Notes: generated from the letters alone by a model not told the origin. Shown: positions 1 to 8,016, numbered from the stretch's first letter. The stretch: DNA of 64,000 bases from Myxococcus stipitatus (GCF_021412625.1 NZ_JAKCFI010000006.1:62001-126000); one strand, 5' to 3'. Numbers and translations: made by a program.

Positions 1-942
1 CACCGCGTGGACCACGTTCACGTAGTCCGGGCTGCGCGCGTAGCCGAGCACCGCGATGCCGTTGTCCGCCACGCTGGTGAAGCCGCTGTTCGCCGCGTTC
101 GACGGGAAGTCGGCCACCTTGACGGTGGTGAACGGCTCCGCCGACGTGACGAGGCCGAAGATGCCCACCGCGCCTGAGAGCGAACCCAGGCCACCGCCAT
201 TGACGAGCACCGCGCTCGTATCCCCGGACGTGAAGCCCGCGGCCGTGTAGTTCTTGGGCGCGGAGACGTGAGTCGACGCGGCGGGCGTGGCGATGTCGTA
301 GACGGCGAGGCTGCCCAGCACGTCGGTGGTCGCGGTGGTGTAGCTGGCGACCAGTCGCTTGCCGTCATTCACCAGTCCCCCGCCCACGAAGACGTCCGGC
401 GCGCCCTGGGCCTGGTCCGCCCGCGTGACGACGTCGTAGAGCTTCGTGGTGGAGGGCGTCAGGTCCGGCCACGTGCCCAGCGAGTAGAGCGCGGCGGACT
501 TGCCGAAGCCCTTCACCGCGTAGACCGCGTACGTGGGGCCGGGCGACACGCCCAGCGCGGCGACGTCATCCGGCAGCGGCACGGACTCCAGCGCCTCGAA
601 GCCCGGCTGGAGCTGGAGCGTGCCCAGCTTCGCGTCATAGGTGGCGGTGTCGCACGGATTGGAGCCCGCGTCCGTCCCCGCGTCGGTGCCGGCATCCGTG
701 CCGGCGTCCTCGGAGCCCGCGTCCGGCTGTCCCGGCGTCTGGACGGGCACGGTGTCGCACTTCTCGGCGCGGCAGACCCACTCCTGTCCCGCGGGCGGCT
801 GACCGTTGTCGGCGCGGCAGTCGAAGGCGTCCACGCATTCGTCGGCGCAACCCGTGCCCAGCAACGCCACCGCGACGGTGGCCACCGCCAGCGAGACGGA
901 CTTCATCCAGGGTGTCACATGCATCGTGTCCAAGGTCTTCAT
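1..942 (-). CDS. Surface lipoprotein with Cys motif and beta-propeller-like body (3' end outside window)
   Basis: Seen: 314 codons, open to the window edge. The N-terminus is a lipoprotein signal ending LLGTGC (Cys32). It is followed by a short Cys motif with FDCRADNG, an Asp/Ala/Gly/Thr linker, and a Gly/Val/Tyr-rich body with phrases such as YSLGTWPDL and VLVNGGGLGS. It is a close paralogue of the lipoprotein at 1809-3251. The two proteins align from their first residue (TPWMKS with APWRRS), which supports the ATG at 942, preceded by a GAGG. Inferred: an outer-membrane lipoprotein displaying a beta-propeller, probably the third gene of the cobalamin-riboswitch operon, after a 123-base gap with two hairpins. 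A role in corrinoid capture is inferred from regulation only. No enzyme motif is visible. Confidence 0.75.
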   Translation of the reverse strand, partial: MKTLDTMHVTPWMKSVSLAVATVAVALLGTGCADECVDAFDCRADNGQPPAGQEWVCRAEKCDTVPVQTPGQPDAGSEDAGTDAGTDAGTDAGSNPCDTATYDAKLGTLQLQPGFEALESVPLPDDVAALGVSPGPTYAVYAVKGFGKSAALYSLGTWPDLTPSTTKLYDVVTRADQAQGAPDVFVGGGLVNDGKRLVASYTTATTDVLGSLAVYDIATPAASTHVSAPKNYTAAGFTSGDTSAVLVNGGGLGSLSGAVGIFGLVTSAEPFTTVKVADFPSNAANSGFTSVADNGIAVLGYARSPDYVNVVHAV

Positions 943-975
943 TCGCATCCTCGTGCTGGCTTGCGTTCCCGCCAC

Positions 976-1001
976 GGCGGGCCCTGCAGCTCGGGCCCGC
1001 C
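976..1001. terminator. Hairpin in the gap between two lipoprotein genes
   Basis: Perfect 9-bp inverted repeat GGCGGGCCC/GGGCCCGCC with an 8-base loop, inside the 5' leader of the lipoprotein starting at 942. It has no T-run. It could slow or partly stop transcription, or stabilise processed mRNA between the operon genes. Confidence 0.35.
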
Positions 1002-1016
1002 GTCATCCACCGCGGC

Positions 1017-1046
1017 TTCCCGTCCTCGCACCTGGGAGGACGGGAA
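1017..1046. terminator. Strong hairpin after the VFEN lipoprotein gene
   Basis: An 11-bp perfect stem (TTCCCGTCCTC paired with GAGGACGGGAA) with an 8-base loop lies 20 bases past the stop of the 1066-1812 gene. No T-run follows on the minus strand. It may be an attenuating or mRNA-protecting structure, so the downstream lipoprotein may be expressed at a lower level. Confidence 0.45.
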
Positions 1047-1065
1047 CCCCGGCGGTCCCACTCGA

Positions 1066-1812
1066 CTAGGGCGTGCCCGACAACGACACGCCATTGACCA
1101 CGGCGACGCCATCCAGGTCGAAGCCGGCGGAGGTGCCGCTCGACCCGTTGGTGCCCGCGTCGACGATGCGCACGTAGCGCGCCCGGGTGAGGCCCACCGT
1201 CGCCAGGTCGAACCCGTCGCCTCCAGCCACCGCCGGGTCCGTCGCGCTCACGCCGTTGGCGGGGTTGGCCGTCACCGGCTTGACGCCCGCGCATCCCGGG
1301 TACCCGCCCGCCGCGTCCGACGGCGCGCAGGGGAACTCGAACCACAGGACGCCGTCGTCGCTCACCGCCACGCGCGCTCGCTCGGTGAAGGCGCTGGGGC
1401 CTCCCGCGATGAGGAAGGGGTTCTCGAAGACGAGCAGGTCCACGCCCGGCCCATCCATCACCGCGAGGTCCGTGAAGCGCAGGACGATGGTGCCGCCCTT
1501 GCCCAGCGACAGCACGTCCAGCGAGCCGCTGTCCAACCCCGCCCCCACGGGAGGTCCGAGGACCACGTCGGGGAACCGGTCCTGGCCGAAGCCCGCGCCG
1601 GGGCCCGGGGTGAACTGGACCACCTCGTCCGCGTACGGGTCCGATGCATCCGGAGTCGCGGCATCGGGGACGAGGCCATCCGGCGTTCCCGAGTCCTCCT
1701 GTCCCGTGTCCTCCGGGGAGAGGGGCATGGCCTCGTCACCGCAGCCCGCGAGGCCCACGAGGCACGCGAGCAGCGCGCCTCGACGGAGTGGCGACAGGAC
1801 GCGCGGGCTCAT
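1066..1812 (-). CDS. Cell-surface lipoprotein with VFEN motif, B12-riboswitch operon
   Basis: 248 residues. A lipoprotein signal ends VGLAGC (Cys24), followed by an Asp/Ser/Thr/Pro linker to about residue 60. The globular part contains SLGKGGTIVLRF, GVDLLVFENPF and RVAVSDDGVLWFEF, then a C-terminal GLTRARYVRIVDAG segment like a carbohydrate-module-type beta-sandwich. From memory, proteins with the pattern G-G-x-I-V-L-x-F ... D-x-x-V-F-E-N occur among surface proteins encoded beside cobalamin receptors in Bacteroidetes; this needs a profile search. The start overlaps the stop of the upstream lipoprotein (ATGA at 1809-1812), so the two are translationally coupled and share the riboswitch at 3411-3589. 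Molecular function is unknown; an accessory role at the outer surface is inferred. Confidence 0.8.
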   Translation of the reverse strand: MSPRVLSPLRRGALLACLVGLAGCGDEAMPLSPEDTGQEDSGTPDGLVPDAATPDASDPYADEVVQFTPGPGAGFGQDRFPDVVLGPPVGAGLDSGSLDVLSLGKGGTIVLRFTDLAVMDGPGVDLLVFENPFLIAGGPSAFTERARVAVSDDGVLWFEFPCAPSDAAGGYPGCAGVKPVTANPANGVSATDPAVAGGDGFDLATVGLTRARYVRIVDAGTNGSSGTSAGFDLDGVAVVNGVSLSGTP

Positions 1813-3251
1813 GGCGCCACCTGGATGCGGACCAGCCGCCGGCCGTTCTTGTCACTGATGCCCACGAGCAGGTCCGAGCCGAGCGAATCCAGCTTCACCA
1901 CGGAGGTGCACGGGTCCACGTAGGCGAGCACCGGCGTGCGTGTTCCCACCGTGACGGTGTTGCCCGTCATGTCCGGAGTCAGCGAGAAGCGCGAGACGTC
2001 CGTGGACACGAAGCTCCAGTTCTCGTCGTAGGCGCCTCGGTTGATGACCACGCCCCCACCGAAAGCCGCGGCGGCGTTGAAGTCACTCCCCACGGGGATG
2101 AGCGACTGGTCTCCCAGCGCGAACGGAGTCCCGCTGGTGAGCGCCTGGGAGACGACGGAGGGCGCCACACCGTAGAGGACGTTCACGAAGTCGGGGTTGT
2201 GGAAGAAGCCCAGCGCCGCGACGCCGTTGTCCGCGACGGCCGTGAAGCCACTGCCGGCCGCCCCACCCTGCGGGAAGCTGGCCACGCGCACCGCGCCGAA
2301 AGGCGTCGAGGACGTGACGAGCCCGTAGATGGCGAGGCCACCCGACACCGAGCCGAGTCCACCACCGTTGACGAGGACCGCCGACGTCGTGCCAGCGGAG
2401 AAGGCCGCGGCGGAGAAGTTCATCGGCGCGGAGACATAGGTCGACGAGGCGGGCGTGACGGTGTCATAGGCCGCGATGGAGCCTGGCGCTCCCGTCGCGC
2501 CCGTGGTGTAGCCGGCGAACAGCCTCGGGCCCTCCGCCACCAGGTAGCCACCCGCGAACACCGAGGGCGTACCGGCACGGTCGGCGGGAGAGACGACGTC
2601 GTAGAGCTTCGTGGTGGGCGGTTGGAGATCGGGCCACGTGCCCAGCGAGTACAGCGCCGCGTCCTTGCCCCAACCCTGGACCGCGTAGAGCGAATAGGTC
2701 GGCCCCGGCGTCGAGCCCACCGCGGCGAGGTTGTCGAACAGCGGCGCGGCCTCTCCGACCACGAAGCCCGGCTGGAGCTGGAGCGTGCCCAGCTTCGCGT
2801 CGTGAGGCGCGTTGTCGCAGGTCCGGGTTCCACCGTCATCCGGCGTGCCCGCGTCGTCGGGCGTGGTTCCGCCATCGTCCGGCGTGCCCGCATCGTCAGG
2901 CGAGCCAGCGTCATCCGGAGTCGTCCCACCGTCATGCGGCGTGGACCCACCATCGTCCGGTGTACCCGAATCGGTCATGCCGCCATCACCCGCTGTTCCG
3001 GAGTCAGGGGCGCCCGAGTCCGGGGAGCCCGCGTCGGGCTGGGGCTGCTCGACGGGGACGCTGTCGCACTTCTCGTCGACACACGCCCACCGTTCGCCCG
3101 CGGAGGGCTCGCCGTTGTCGGCGCGGCAGTCGAACTCATCCACGCATTCGGGGCCGCAGCCCGCGCCGAGCAGGGCCACCGCGAAGGTGGTGGCCAGCAA
3201 TACCGCGGACCTTCTCCAGGGAGCTGCGCGCTTCCAGTCAGCCGTCGTCAT
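1809..3251 (-). CDS. Surface lipoprotein with DDG-type repeat linker and propeller-like body
   Basis: 480 residues, first gene behind the cobalamin riboswitch. A lipoprotein signal ends LLGAGC. Next come a short Cys motif (FDCRADNG and a following C-x5-C), a roughly 65-residue linker of imperfect TPDDGG/SPDDAG repeats, and a body of about 380 residues rich in Gly/Val/Ala/Tyr. There is no catalytic motif. Repeated four-stranded-blade spacing is suggested by lines such as AVQGWGKDAALYSLG and GGLGSVSGGLAIYG. ATG 3251 was chosen over an open frame starting at 3452 because the latter would run into the riboswitch, and a GAGG precedes 3251. It is a paralogue of the truncated gene at 1-942. Inferred: a BtuG-like extracellular corrinoid-binding lipoprotein. 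Confidence 0.8.
   Translation of the reverse strand: MTTADWKRAAPWRRSAVLLATTFAVALLGAGCGPECVDEFDCRADNGEPSAGERWACVDEKCDSVPVEQPQPDAGSPDSGAPDSGTAGDGGMTDSGTPDDGGSTPHDGGTTPDDAGSPDDAGTPDDGGTTPDDAGTPDDGGTRTCDNAPHDAKLGTLQLQPGFVVGEAAPLFDNLAAVGSTPGPTYSLYAVQGWGKDAALYSLGTWPDLQPPTTKLYDVVSPADRAGTPSVFAGGYLVAEGPRLFAGYTTGATGAPGSIAAYDTVTPASSTYVSAPMNFSAAAFSAGTTSAVLVNGGGLGSVSGGLAIYGLVTSSTPFGAVRVASFPQGGAAGSGFTAVADNGVAALGFFHNPDFVNVLYGVAPSVVSQALTSGTPFALGDQSLIPVGSDFNAAAAFGGGVVINRGAYDENWSFVSTDVSRFSLTPDMTGNTVTVGTRTPVLAYVDPCTSVVKLDSLGSDLLVGISDKNGRRLVRIQVAP
2815..3045 (-). repeat. Imperfect tandem codon repeats for a (T/S)PD(D/S)(G/A)G linker
   Basis: About ten imperfect 15-18 base units (for example CATCGTCCGGCGTGCC on the plus strand) encode the acidic Gly-rich stalk of the riboswitch-controlled lipoprotein. 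Such repeats change length easily by slippage and would alter the reach of the surface domain. Confidence 0.7.
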
Positions 3252-3410
3252 CTGCGTCCTCGTCCCTCTTCCGCCCCCACGGGCGGACAGGACTCCGGAG
3301 AGACGCGGCCGAAGGCGCACCGGGCCACGAGGGGCCCGCGAGAAAGACGAACGCCTCCGCCGCCTCCCCTCGGAGGCCTCGGTGATGTCCGTGCGAACGG
3401 CACGGGTCCT

Positions 3411-3589
3411 TGGCAGGTTTTCGGACTCGCAGGCGTGGGCGCGTGAGGACACCCACCTACTGGCCGTCGCTTCCCAGCCCTTTCGAGGCCAGTGCTTCTC
3501 GTGACGGCGGTCGTTCCTGCATACCGCTGCGGGGCAGTCCCGGATTCACACCGGGTTCCCTAGAGCCGACGTGAACCCACGGCGGCACC
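3411..3589 (-). promoter_or_regulatory. Cobalamin riboswitch upstream of the lipoprotein operon
   Basis: Read on the minus strand it begins GGTGCCGCC, then GGGAACCCGGTGTGAATCC, GACTGCCCCGCAGCGGTA, and ends with a B12 box AGTCCGAAAACCTGCC (3412-3427). These are the ordered hallmarks of the adenosylcobalamin riboswitch (Rfam RF00174 family). The middle carries a long peripheral stem. The first start codon lies 160 bases downstream. The intervening leader contains a CCGTGC/GCACGG hairpin and a GGGCC/GGCCC hairpin but no T-run, so control could be at translation or by Rho. It is expected to repress the lipoprotein genes when corrinoid is plentiful. Confidence 0.92.
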
Positions 3590-3602
3590 AAGAACAGGCG
3601 CC

Positions 3603-3631
3603 GGGATATGGCGGGTGCAAGGCATTGTCAA
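3603..3631 (-). promoter_or_regulatory. Sigma70-type promoter for riboswitch operon 2
   Basis: Minus strand TTGACA (3631-3626), 17-base spacer, TATCCC (3608-3603). The riboswitch's first conserved GGTGCC begins 14 bases after the -10 box. The consensus -35, ideal spacing and position directly before the aptamer support it. Confidence 0.75.
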
Positions 3632-3649
3632 TGCCGCCCCGCTCCCGCG

Positions 3650-5263
3650 TCAGGGCAACGCGGTGACGTCGATGGCATTGGACACCGGACGGCTCGGGTC
3701 CAACGGACACGCCTCCAGCGCGGGTCCCTTCGCGGCAGGCGTGGTGAAGCCACGACGCTCGGTGAGCCGACCATCTCCCACCTCCACCACGAAGACGCGG
3801 CCGGCGTTGGTGTCCGCCAGGTACACCGCGCCCTTCGCCACCGCGAAGCGGCTCGCCACGGACAGATGGCATCCAGGCGTACCGGACTCGCAGCCGGGGT
3901 TCAGCGCATAGGACGCCACCACCGCGTCATCCTTCACCAACACCAGGCCCGTGGCCCGCACGGACTTCGCCACGTGGCCGTTCTCCACGTCGTAGATGGC
4001 CTCGCCCAGACACGCCACCACGAGCTGGTCTCCCACCGCCTCGACATGGCCCGCGTTGAGGCAGCGCTCCGCGCCCAGGTCGATGGCCGTCACAGCGCCC
4101 GTCGCCGGGTCGATGCGCGCGAGCATGCCGGGCCCGTTGGGCCGGTAGCCGTTGAAGGGGTTGAGGTTGGTGAGCGCCACGTACACGGCCGAATCCGTCG
4201 ACGCCACCGAGTACGGCAGCGGCATCACCACGCCGCCGTCGAACGGCTTCAGGTCCAGGCCCGTGAGCGAAATCGTGTCCACCTTGCGAGGCTGCTCGGG
4301 CTGGGAGATGTCCACCCGCGCCACGGCGTTGCCGAAGCGGAACTGGGAGCCGCCGGTGCCGAAGAGCGGGATGTAGAGCAGGTCGCCGAAGCGGGCCAGC
4401 GCCTGGGGGCTGGTGTTCGCGCCCAGGTTGACCTGCCCCACGGTGCGAAGTCCCAGGCCGGCGCCCTGCGCGGAGCCCTCGCGCTTGAGCACCTGGAGCG
4501 TGTTGTTCACCGAGTCGACGACGTAGACGTAGGGCGGGGCCACGAGGATGTCGTTGGGCGAGCCGGACGTCGCCCCCAGCGAGTCCTCCTCCACCAGCGT
4601 GCCCAGGGCGCCTCCTGCCGCCTGGAGCAGCTTGCCGTTCGTCATGTCCGCGGCGAGCACGAAGCCATCCCACGACGCGAGCGCCTGCACCCCCGCGCCG
4701 AACTGCCGCCGGGGGCCGAGCTGGTCCGAGCCCGCCTGGATGCCCACGAGCTGCCCGTTGGTGAAGCAGGCCGCCACCACGTCATAGACGCACCGTCCCG
4801 CGTGGCAGGACTGCACGTCCGGACACGCGTTGCCGCACGCGCCGCAGTGGAGCACGTCCGTCCCCGCGTCCACGCACGCCCCCGCGCAGCGCAGCAGCCC
4901 CTCCGAACATCCCTCCTGGCATCTGCCCGCCTCGCACACCTGCCCGGCCGCGCAGGCGAGGCCACACCCGCCGCAGTGGGCGACGTCCGACGCCGTGTCC
5001 ACGCAGGCGCCGCCACACGACTCCGTCCCCGCGCGACAGCCACAGGCGCCGTCCTGGCACACCGCCGCAGCGCCACAGGCCCGGCCACACGCTCCACAGT
5101 TCTCCGTGTCGCCCACCAGGTCCACGCAGACGCCGTCGCAGACGGTGAGGCCCGACGTGCACACCACGCCCTCGTCGGGGCAGCCCGTGAGCGCGAGCGC
5201 GGCCACCGACAACAGCAGGACGAGCAGCGACGGCGACTCAGCGGACGGGGGCATGCGGGACAT
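3650..5263 (-). CDS. Lipoprotein with myxobacterial Cys repeats and beta-propeller domain, partner of TonB receptor
   Basis: 537 residues. A signal peptide with lipobox LALTGC (Cys28) is followed by about three copies of a C-x-G-x-CVD-x4-D-x2-(H/N)CG-x-CG-x3-C repeat (roughly residues 35-155). The remaining 370 residues look like a YVTN/NHL-type beta-propeller: GSPNDILVAPPYVYVVDS, SPQALARFGDLLYIPL and GAVYLADTNAGRVFVVEVG recur with blade-like spacing. The start was chosen at ATG 5263 (CGAGG upstream), which overlaps the receptor's 3' end by 26 bases, so translation is coupled. The genetic arrangement, a riboswitch-controlled TonB receptor followed by a propeller lipoprotein, matches BtuB-BtuG of Bacteroides. 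Corrinoid binding is inferred by analogy; sequence homology to BtuG was not tested. Confidence 0.82.
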   Translation of the reverse strand: MSRMPPSAESPSLLVLLLSVAALALTGCPDEGVVCTSGLTVCDGVCVDLVGDTENCGACGRACGAAAVCQDGACGCRAGTESCGGACVDTASDVAHCGGCGLACAAGQVCEAGRCQEGCSEGLLRCAGACVDAGTDVLHCGACGNACPDVQSCHAGRCVYDVVAACFTNGQLVGIQAGSDQLGPRRQFGAGVQALASWDGFVLAADMTNGKLLQAAGGALGTLVEEDSLGATSGSPNDILVAPPYVYVVDSVNNTLQVLKREGSAQGAGLGLRTVGQVNLGANTSPQALARFGDLLYIPLFGTGGSQFRFGNAVARVDISQPEQPRKVDTISLTGLDLKPFDGGVVMPLPYSVASTDSAVYVALTNLNPFNGYRPNGPGMLARIDPATGAVTAIDLGAERCLNAGHVEAVGDQLVVACLGEAIYDVENGHVAKSVRATGLVLVKDDAVVASYALNPGCESGTPGCHLSVASRFAVAKGAVYLADTNAGRVFVVEVGDGRLTERRGFTTPAAKGPALEACPLDPSRPVSNAIDVTALP

Positions 5264-7268
5264 GGGGAACCTCGGGAACGGGAGGTGGGGACGCGTCCCG
5301 GTCGAGCGATACCGCGAGGGACACGTACGCGGCGCGCCCCGGCAAGGGGAAGCCGGTGAAGTCATACGCTCGCGAGTCGAGGAGGTTCTTCACCTCGACG
5401 GAGAGCGTCAGGTCCGGTGCGCGGACGAACGTGCTGGACGCTCCCACGCTCAGGAAGGTGCGCGAGGGCAGGCCGCGCGTGCCCGTGCGGTTGACGAACT
5501 GCGACGACTGGTAGAGCACCTCGGCGCGCCCGTTGAGCCAGTCCGGCCCCGCGCGCACGCGCCCCACCCACTTGTGCTGGGGGCGATACGGCAGCGGCTG
5601 GTTGAAGAAGCGCGGGTCTCCGAGCCGGTTCTGCGTGCGCAGCCACGTGTAGCTGCCGCTGGCGGACAACCACTCGAACGGCCGGGCCTCGCCCTCCAGC
5701 TCCGCGCCCCACACGCGCGCGGCGTCGAAGTTGTACGGACGCGCCAGCATCGGCGGATACAGCTCGTACGCGATGAGGTCCTCGTAGAGCGCGCCGAAGC
5801 CTCCCGCGCTGAAGCTCCACGCCGCGTCCTCGGGCGCGGACGCCCACGTCACCGCCGCGTCCGCATACAGCGCGCGCTCGGGCCGCAGCCCCGGATTGGG
5901 GAGCAGCGTCCCCTGGCGGATGTAGAGCTCCAGGAACGACGGCGCGCGATGGGACTGCCCCGCGTTGGCGCGCACGCCGAAGCCTCCGCCCAGCGCCACG
6001 GCGGCGCCCAGCTTGGGAGACACCAGCCAGTACGGCCCCACCCGCTCTAGCCGCATCGAGGGCACCACGGTGGCGACACCGCCGAACAGGCGCCACTCGT
6101 CCATGGCCATGACGCTGCCGCGCCACCACGACGCGCTCTGGCCATCGCCCGCGTTCGTGACGCCCTCGCCGGAGGACGCCAGCGTCAGGGTGAGCGCGTG
6201 CGCCGAGCCCAGGGGCACGCGCCCCTCCAGCTCCACCCCGCCCACGGTGTGCCGCTGCGCGCCGCCCGCCTCCGACAACCCGCCCGACAGGTCGAGCCCG
6301 TCGCGCCGGACATACCCCCGCGCGCTGCCCTGTGCCCCCGCGCCCCCCAGCGCGCCGGACCAGCGCAGGCCCAGCGAGAGCCGGTCCAGCGCCTGCCGCC
6401 CCTCCGACTGGGGGTTCTGCACCGTGCCGGGAATCGCGCGGTTCTCCAGGGCCAGCTCGGTGAGCACGTCCAGGCGAGAGCCCCCGGGCAGCCGGCGCCG
6501 ATAGCGCAGCAGCGCGCCACCACCTCGCGCGTCGTTGCGCGCGCGCGACTCCGCGATGACGGGGTTGTCATCCACCGCCGGCAGCTGGTCCAGCTCGTAG
6601 GTGAAGTCCCCATCCGAGCGCCCCGCGTGCACCAGCAGCAACGCCTGCCCATCCAGCAGCGGCCCGGTGGCGGCCACGTGCCCCAGCGCCGTGTTCCAGC
6701 TGCCGTAGGTGAGCTCTCCGCTGGCCCGGAAGGTCGACGAGGGCGCGCGCGTGACGATGTTCACCGCGCCGCCCAGCCCTCCCGAGCCGTAGCGCGCGCC
6801 CGCGCCACCGCGCAGCACCTCGAAGCGCTCCACCAGCGCGGCGGGCACCTGCGACAGGTCCGCCATGCCCCCCGCGCCGTTGAGCGGGATGCCATCCAGG
6901 AACACGAGCACGCCGTTCGACGCGGCGCCGCGCACCACCAGGCTCTTGCTCTGCCCGTACCCACCGGAGTCCTGCACGGCGAGCCCCGCGGAGCCCACCA
7001 GCAGCTCCGCCGAGTCGCGGGCCTCTCCCGTGCGGCGCGTGGCGTCGATGACGGTGATGGCGCCCGTGGGGTCCCTGCGCTCGGGTGACTCCGGTGGCGG
7101 CGGCGCCTTGCCCCTCACCACCGTGCCGCGCGTCGCCGGCTCGGGCTGGGGGGCCGGAGTCCCGCGAGGGTCATCCGGGGCGGGAGGCTCCGGGGTCTGG
7201 GCGCGCGCGCGCGGGGCGACACCGAGCGCCAGACAGACGAGGGACCCCGCGAGGAAGATGCGCCGCAT
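5238..7268 (-). CDS. TonB-dependent outer-membrane receptor, predicted cobalamin transporter (BtuB-like)
   Basis: 676 residues. A signal peptide ends ARAQ (about residue 24). A Pro-rich stretch is followed by a plug domain (about 60-170) with SKSLVVRGAASNGVLVFLDGIPL and the classical VERFEVLRGGAGARYGSGGLGGAVNIVT, then a 22-strand-type barrel. Late barrel motifs include NFDAARVWGAELEGEARPF and VEVKNLLDSRAYDFTGFPLPGR. Known: such receptors import ferric siderophores, B12 or sugars using TonB energy. The cobalamin riboswitch 73 bases upstream makes corrinoid the likely substrate. ATG 7268 was chosen because the signal peptide starts there. Oddity: about 20 Pro-rich residues follow the last predicted strand, so the usual terminal aromatic residue is missing. 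No BtuCDF genes are in the window. Confidence 0.88.
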   Translation of the reverse strand: MRRIFLAGSLVCLALGVAPRARAQTPEPPAPDDPRGTPAPQPEPATRGTVVRGKAPPPPESPERRDPTGAITVIDATRRTGEARDSAELLVGSAGLAVQDSGGYGQSKSLVVRGAASNGVLVFLDGIPLNGAGGMADLSQVPAALVERFEVLRGGAGARYGSGGLGGAVNIVTRAPSSTFRASGELTYGSWNTALGHVAATGPLLDGQALLLVHAGRSDGDFTYELDQLPAVDDNPVIAESRARNDARGGGALLRYRRRLPGGSRLDVLTELALENRAIPGTVQNPQSEGRQALDRLSLGLRWSGALGGAGAQGSARGYVRRDGLDLSGGLSEAGGAQRHTVGGVELEGRVPLGSAHALTLTLASSGEGVTNAGDGQSASWWRGSVMAMDEWRLFGGVATVVPSMRLERVGPYWLVSPKLGAAVALGGGFGVRANAGQSHRAPSFLELYIRQGTLLPNPGLRPERALYADAAVTWASAPEDAAWSFSAGGFGALYEDLIAYELYPPMLARPYNFDAARVWGAELEGEARPFEWLSASGSYTWLRTQNRLGDPRFFNQPLPYRPQHKWVGRVRAGPDWLNGRAEVLYQSSQFVNRTGTRGLPSRTFLSVGASSTFVRAPDLTLSVEVKNLLDSRAYDFTGFPLPGRAAYVSLAVSLDRDASPPPVPEVPHVPHAPVR

Positions 7269-7340
7269 GCCCCGCCTTCCGCTCTCTCCATCGAAGAGAG
7301 AAGGCCATTCGCGCGTGTCGTGGGACGACACGTCGCACCC

Positions 7341-7467
7341 CTGGGCAGGTCTCCTGACTCATGGGCTGTCGGCCGCGGGCGCACAGTGCGCCGGGCTGCC
7401 CAATCACAGTGGCGGGACCGCGCCGGATTCGCACCGGCTTCCCTCTTGAAGGCCCGAAATGGGCACC
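7341..7467 (-). promoter_or_regulatory. Cobalamin riboswitch upstream of the TonB receptor
   Basis: Minus strand begins GGTGCCC. It contains AGAGGGAAGCCGGTGCGAAT, then CGCGGTCCCGCCACTGTGA, a variable GC stem, and ends GAGTCAGGAGACCTGCCC. The last part is a near-perfect B12 box (7344-7359). The order and content match the compact form of the cobalamin riboswitch. The regulated ATG at 7268 lies 72 bases beyond. Confidence 0.95.
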
Positions 7468-7480
7468 CAAGGGCGGACCT

Positions 7481-7509
7481 CTTCTAGGGGGTCACCCCCC
7501 TCGCGTCAA
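7481..7509 (-). promoter_or_regulatory. Sigma70-type promoter for riboswitch operon 1
   Basis: Minus strand TTGACG (7509-7504), 17-base spacer, TAGAAG (7486-7481). It overlaps the last codons of the FHA gene. The riboswitch GGTGCC starts 14 bases after the -10 box, exactly as at the second riboswitch. The spacer holds a GGGGG-TGA-CCCCC palindrome that could be structural or an operator. Confidence 0.7.
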
Positions 7510-8016
7510 GCGCGCCCCGGACGCCAGGGCCCACGAGCGCGCGTACTGCTCGAAGGCGCTCGCCTGGAGGAAGACCACCTCCGCCCCACCCAGCCGCAGC
7601 GTCGTCATGCTGAACAGCGGGGAGGGCCTGCCCGGCACGATGAGCACCCCGTCCTGGAACGTGCCGAAGTGGCTCTCCAGGTCCGTGACGCTCCACAGCG
7701 AGGTGTGCGGCTCCGGCCGGAAGCGCGCGTGCTGGCGGGACACGGAGGGCTCCGACAGCACGATGTCGCAGTCCGGGCTGCGGCCCACCGTCACGTCGGT
7801 CCCCGAGCCCGGGAAGCGCGGGCTCAGCTCGAAGACGACCGGCTCCACCGCGCGCAGCGGAAGCCGCCCGGACATCGTGGGCGGCTCCACCCTCGCCAGC
7901 GGACGCGGTACCCGCGGCATGGAGTCCCACACCAGCACGGGCCAGGCGACCTCCCGCAGCACGCCTTCCCGGTCGTCCTGGAACTGGCGCAGCAGGGCGG
8001 GTAGGCGGTGGACCAC
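7492..8016 (-). CDS. FHA-domain protein
   Basis: 174 residues. The FHA fold occupies about residues 60-150: TVGRSPDCDIVLSEPSVSRQHARFR supplies the GR, S and SxxH signature that binds phosphothreonine, followed by VTDLESHFGTFQDG (the usual N-G-T position reads F-G-T). The N-terminal 45 residues (LPALLRQFQDDREGVLREV) are helical. The start is placed at GTG 8016 because GGAGG lies seven bases upstream; an in-frame ATG at 8061 lacks such a site. FHA proteins read Ser/Thr-kinase signalling, which is abundant in myxobacteria. It is transcribed toward, and nearly abuts, the B12 operon promoter, but no functional link is evident. Confidence 0.85.
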   Translation of the reverse strand: MVHRLPALLRQFQDDREGVLREVAWPVLVWDSMPRVPRPLARVEPPTMSGRLPLRAVEPVVFELSPRFPGSGTDVTVGRSPDCDIVLSEPSVSRQHARFRPEPHTSLWSVTDLESHFGTFQDGVLIVPGRPSPLFSMTTLRLGGAEVVFLQASAFEQYARSWALASGARLTRGG

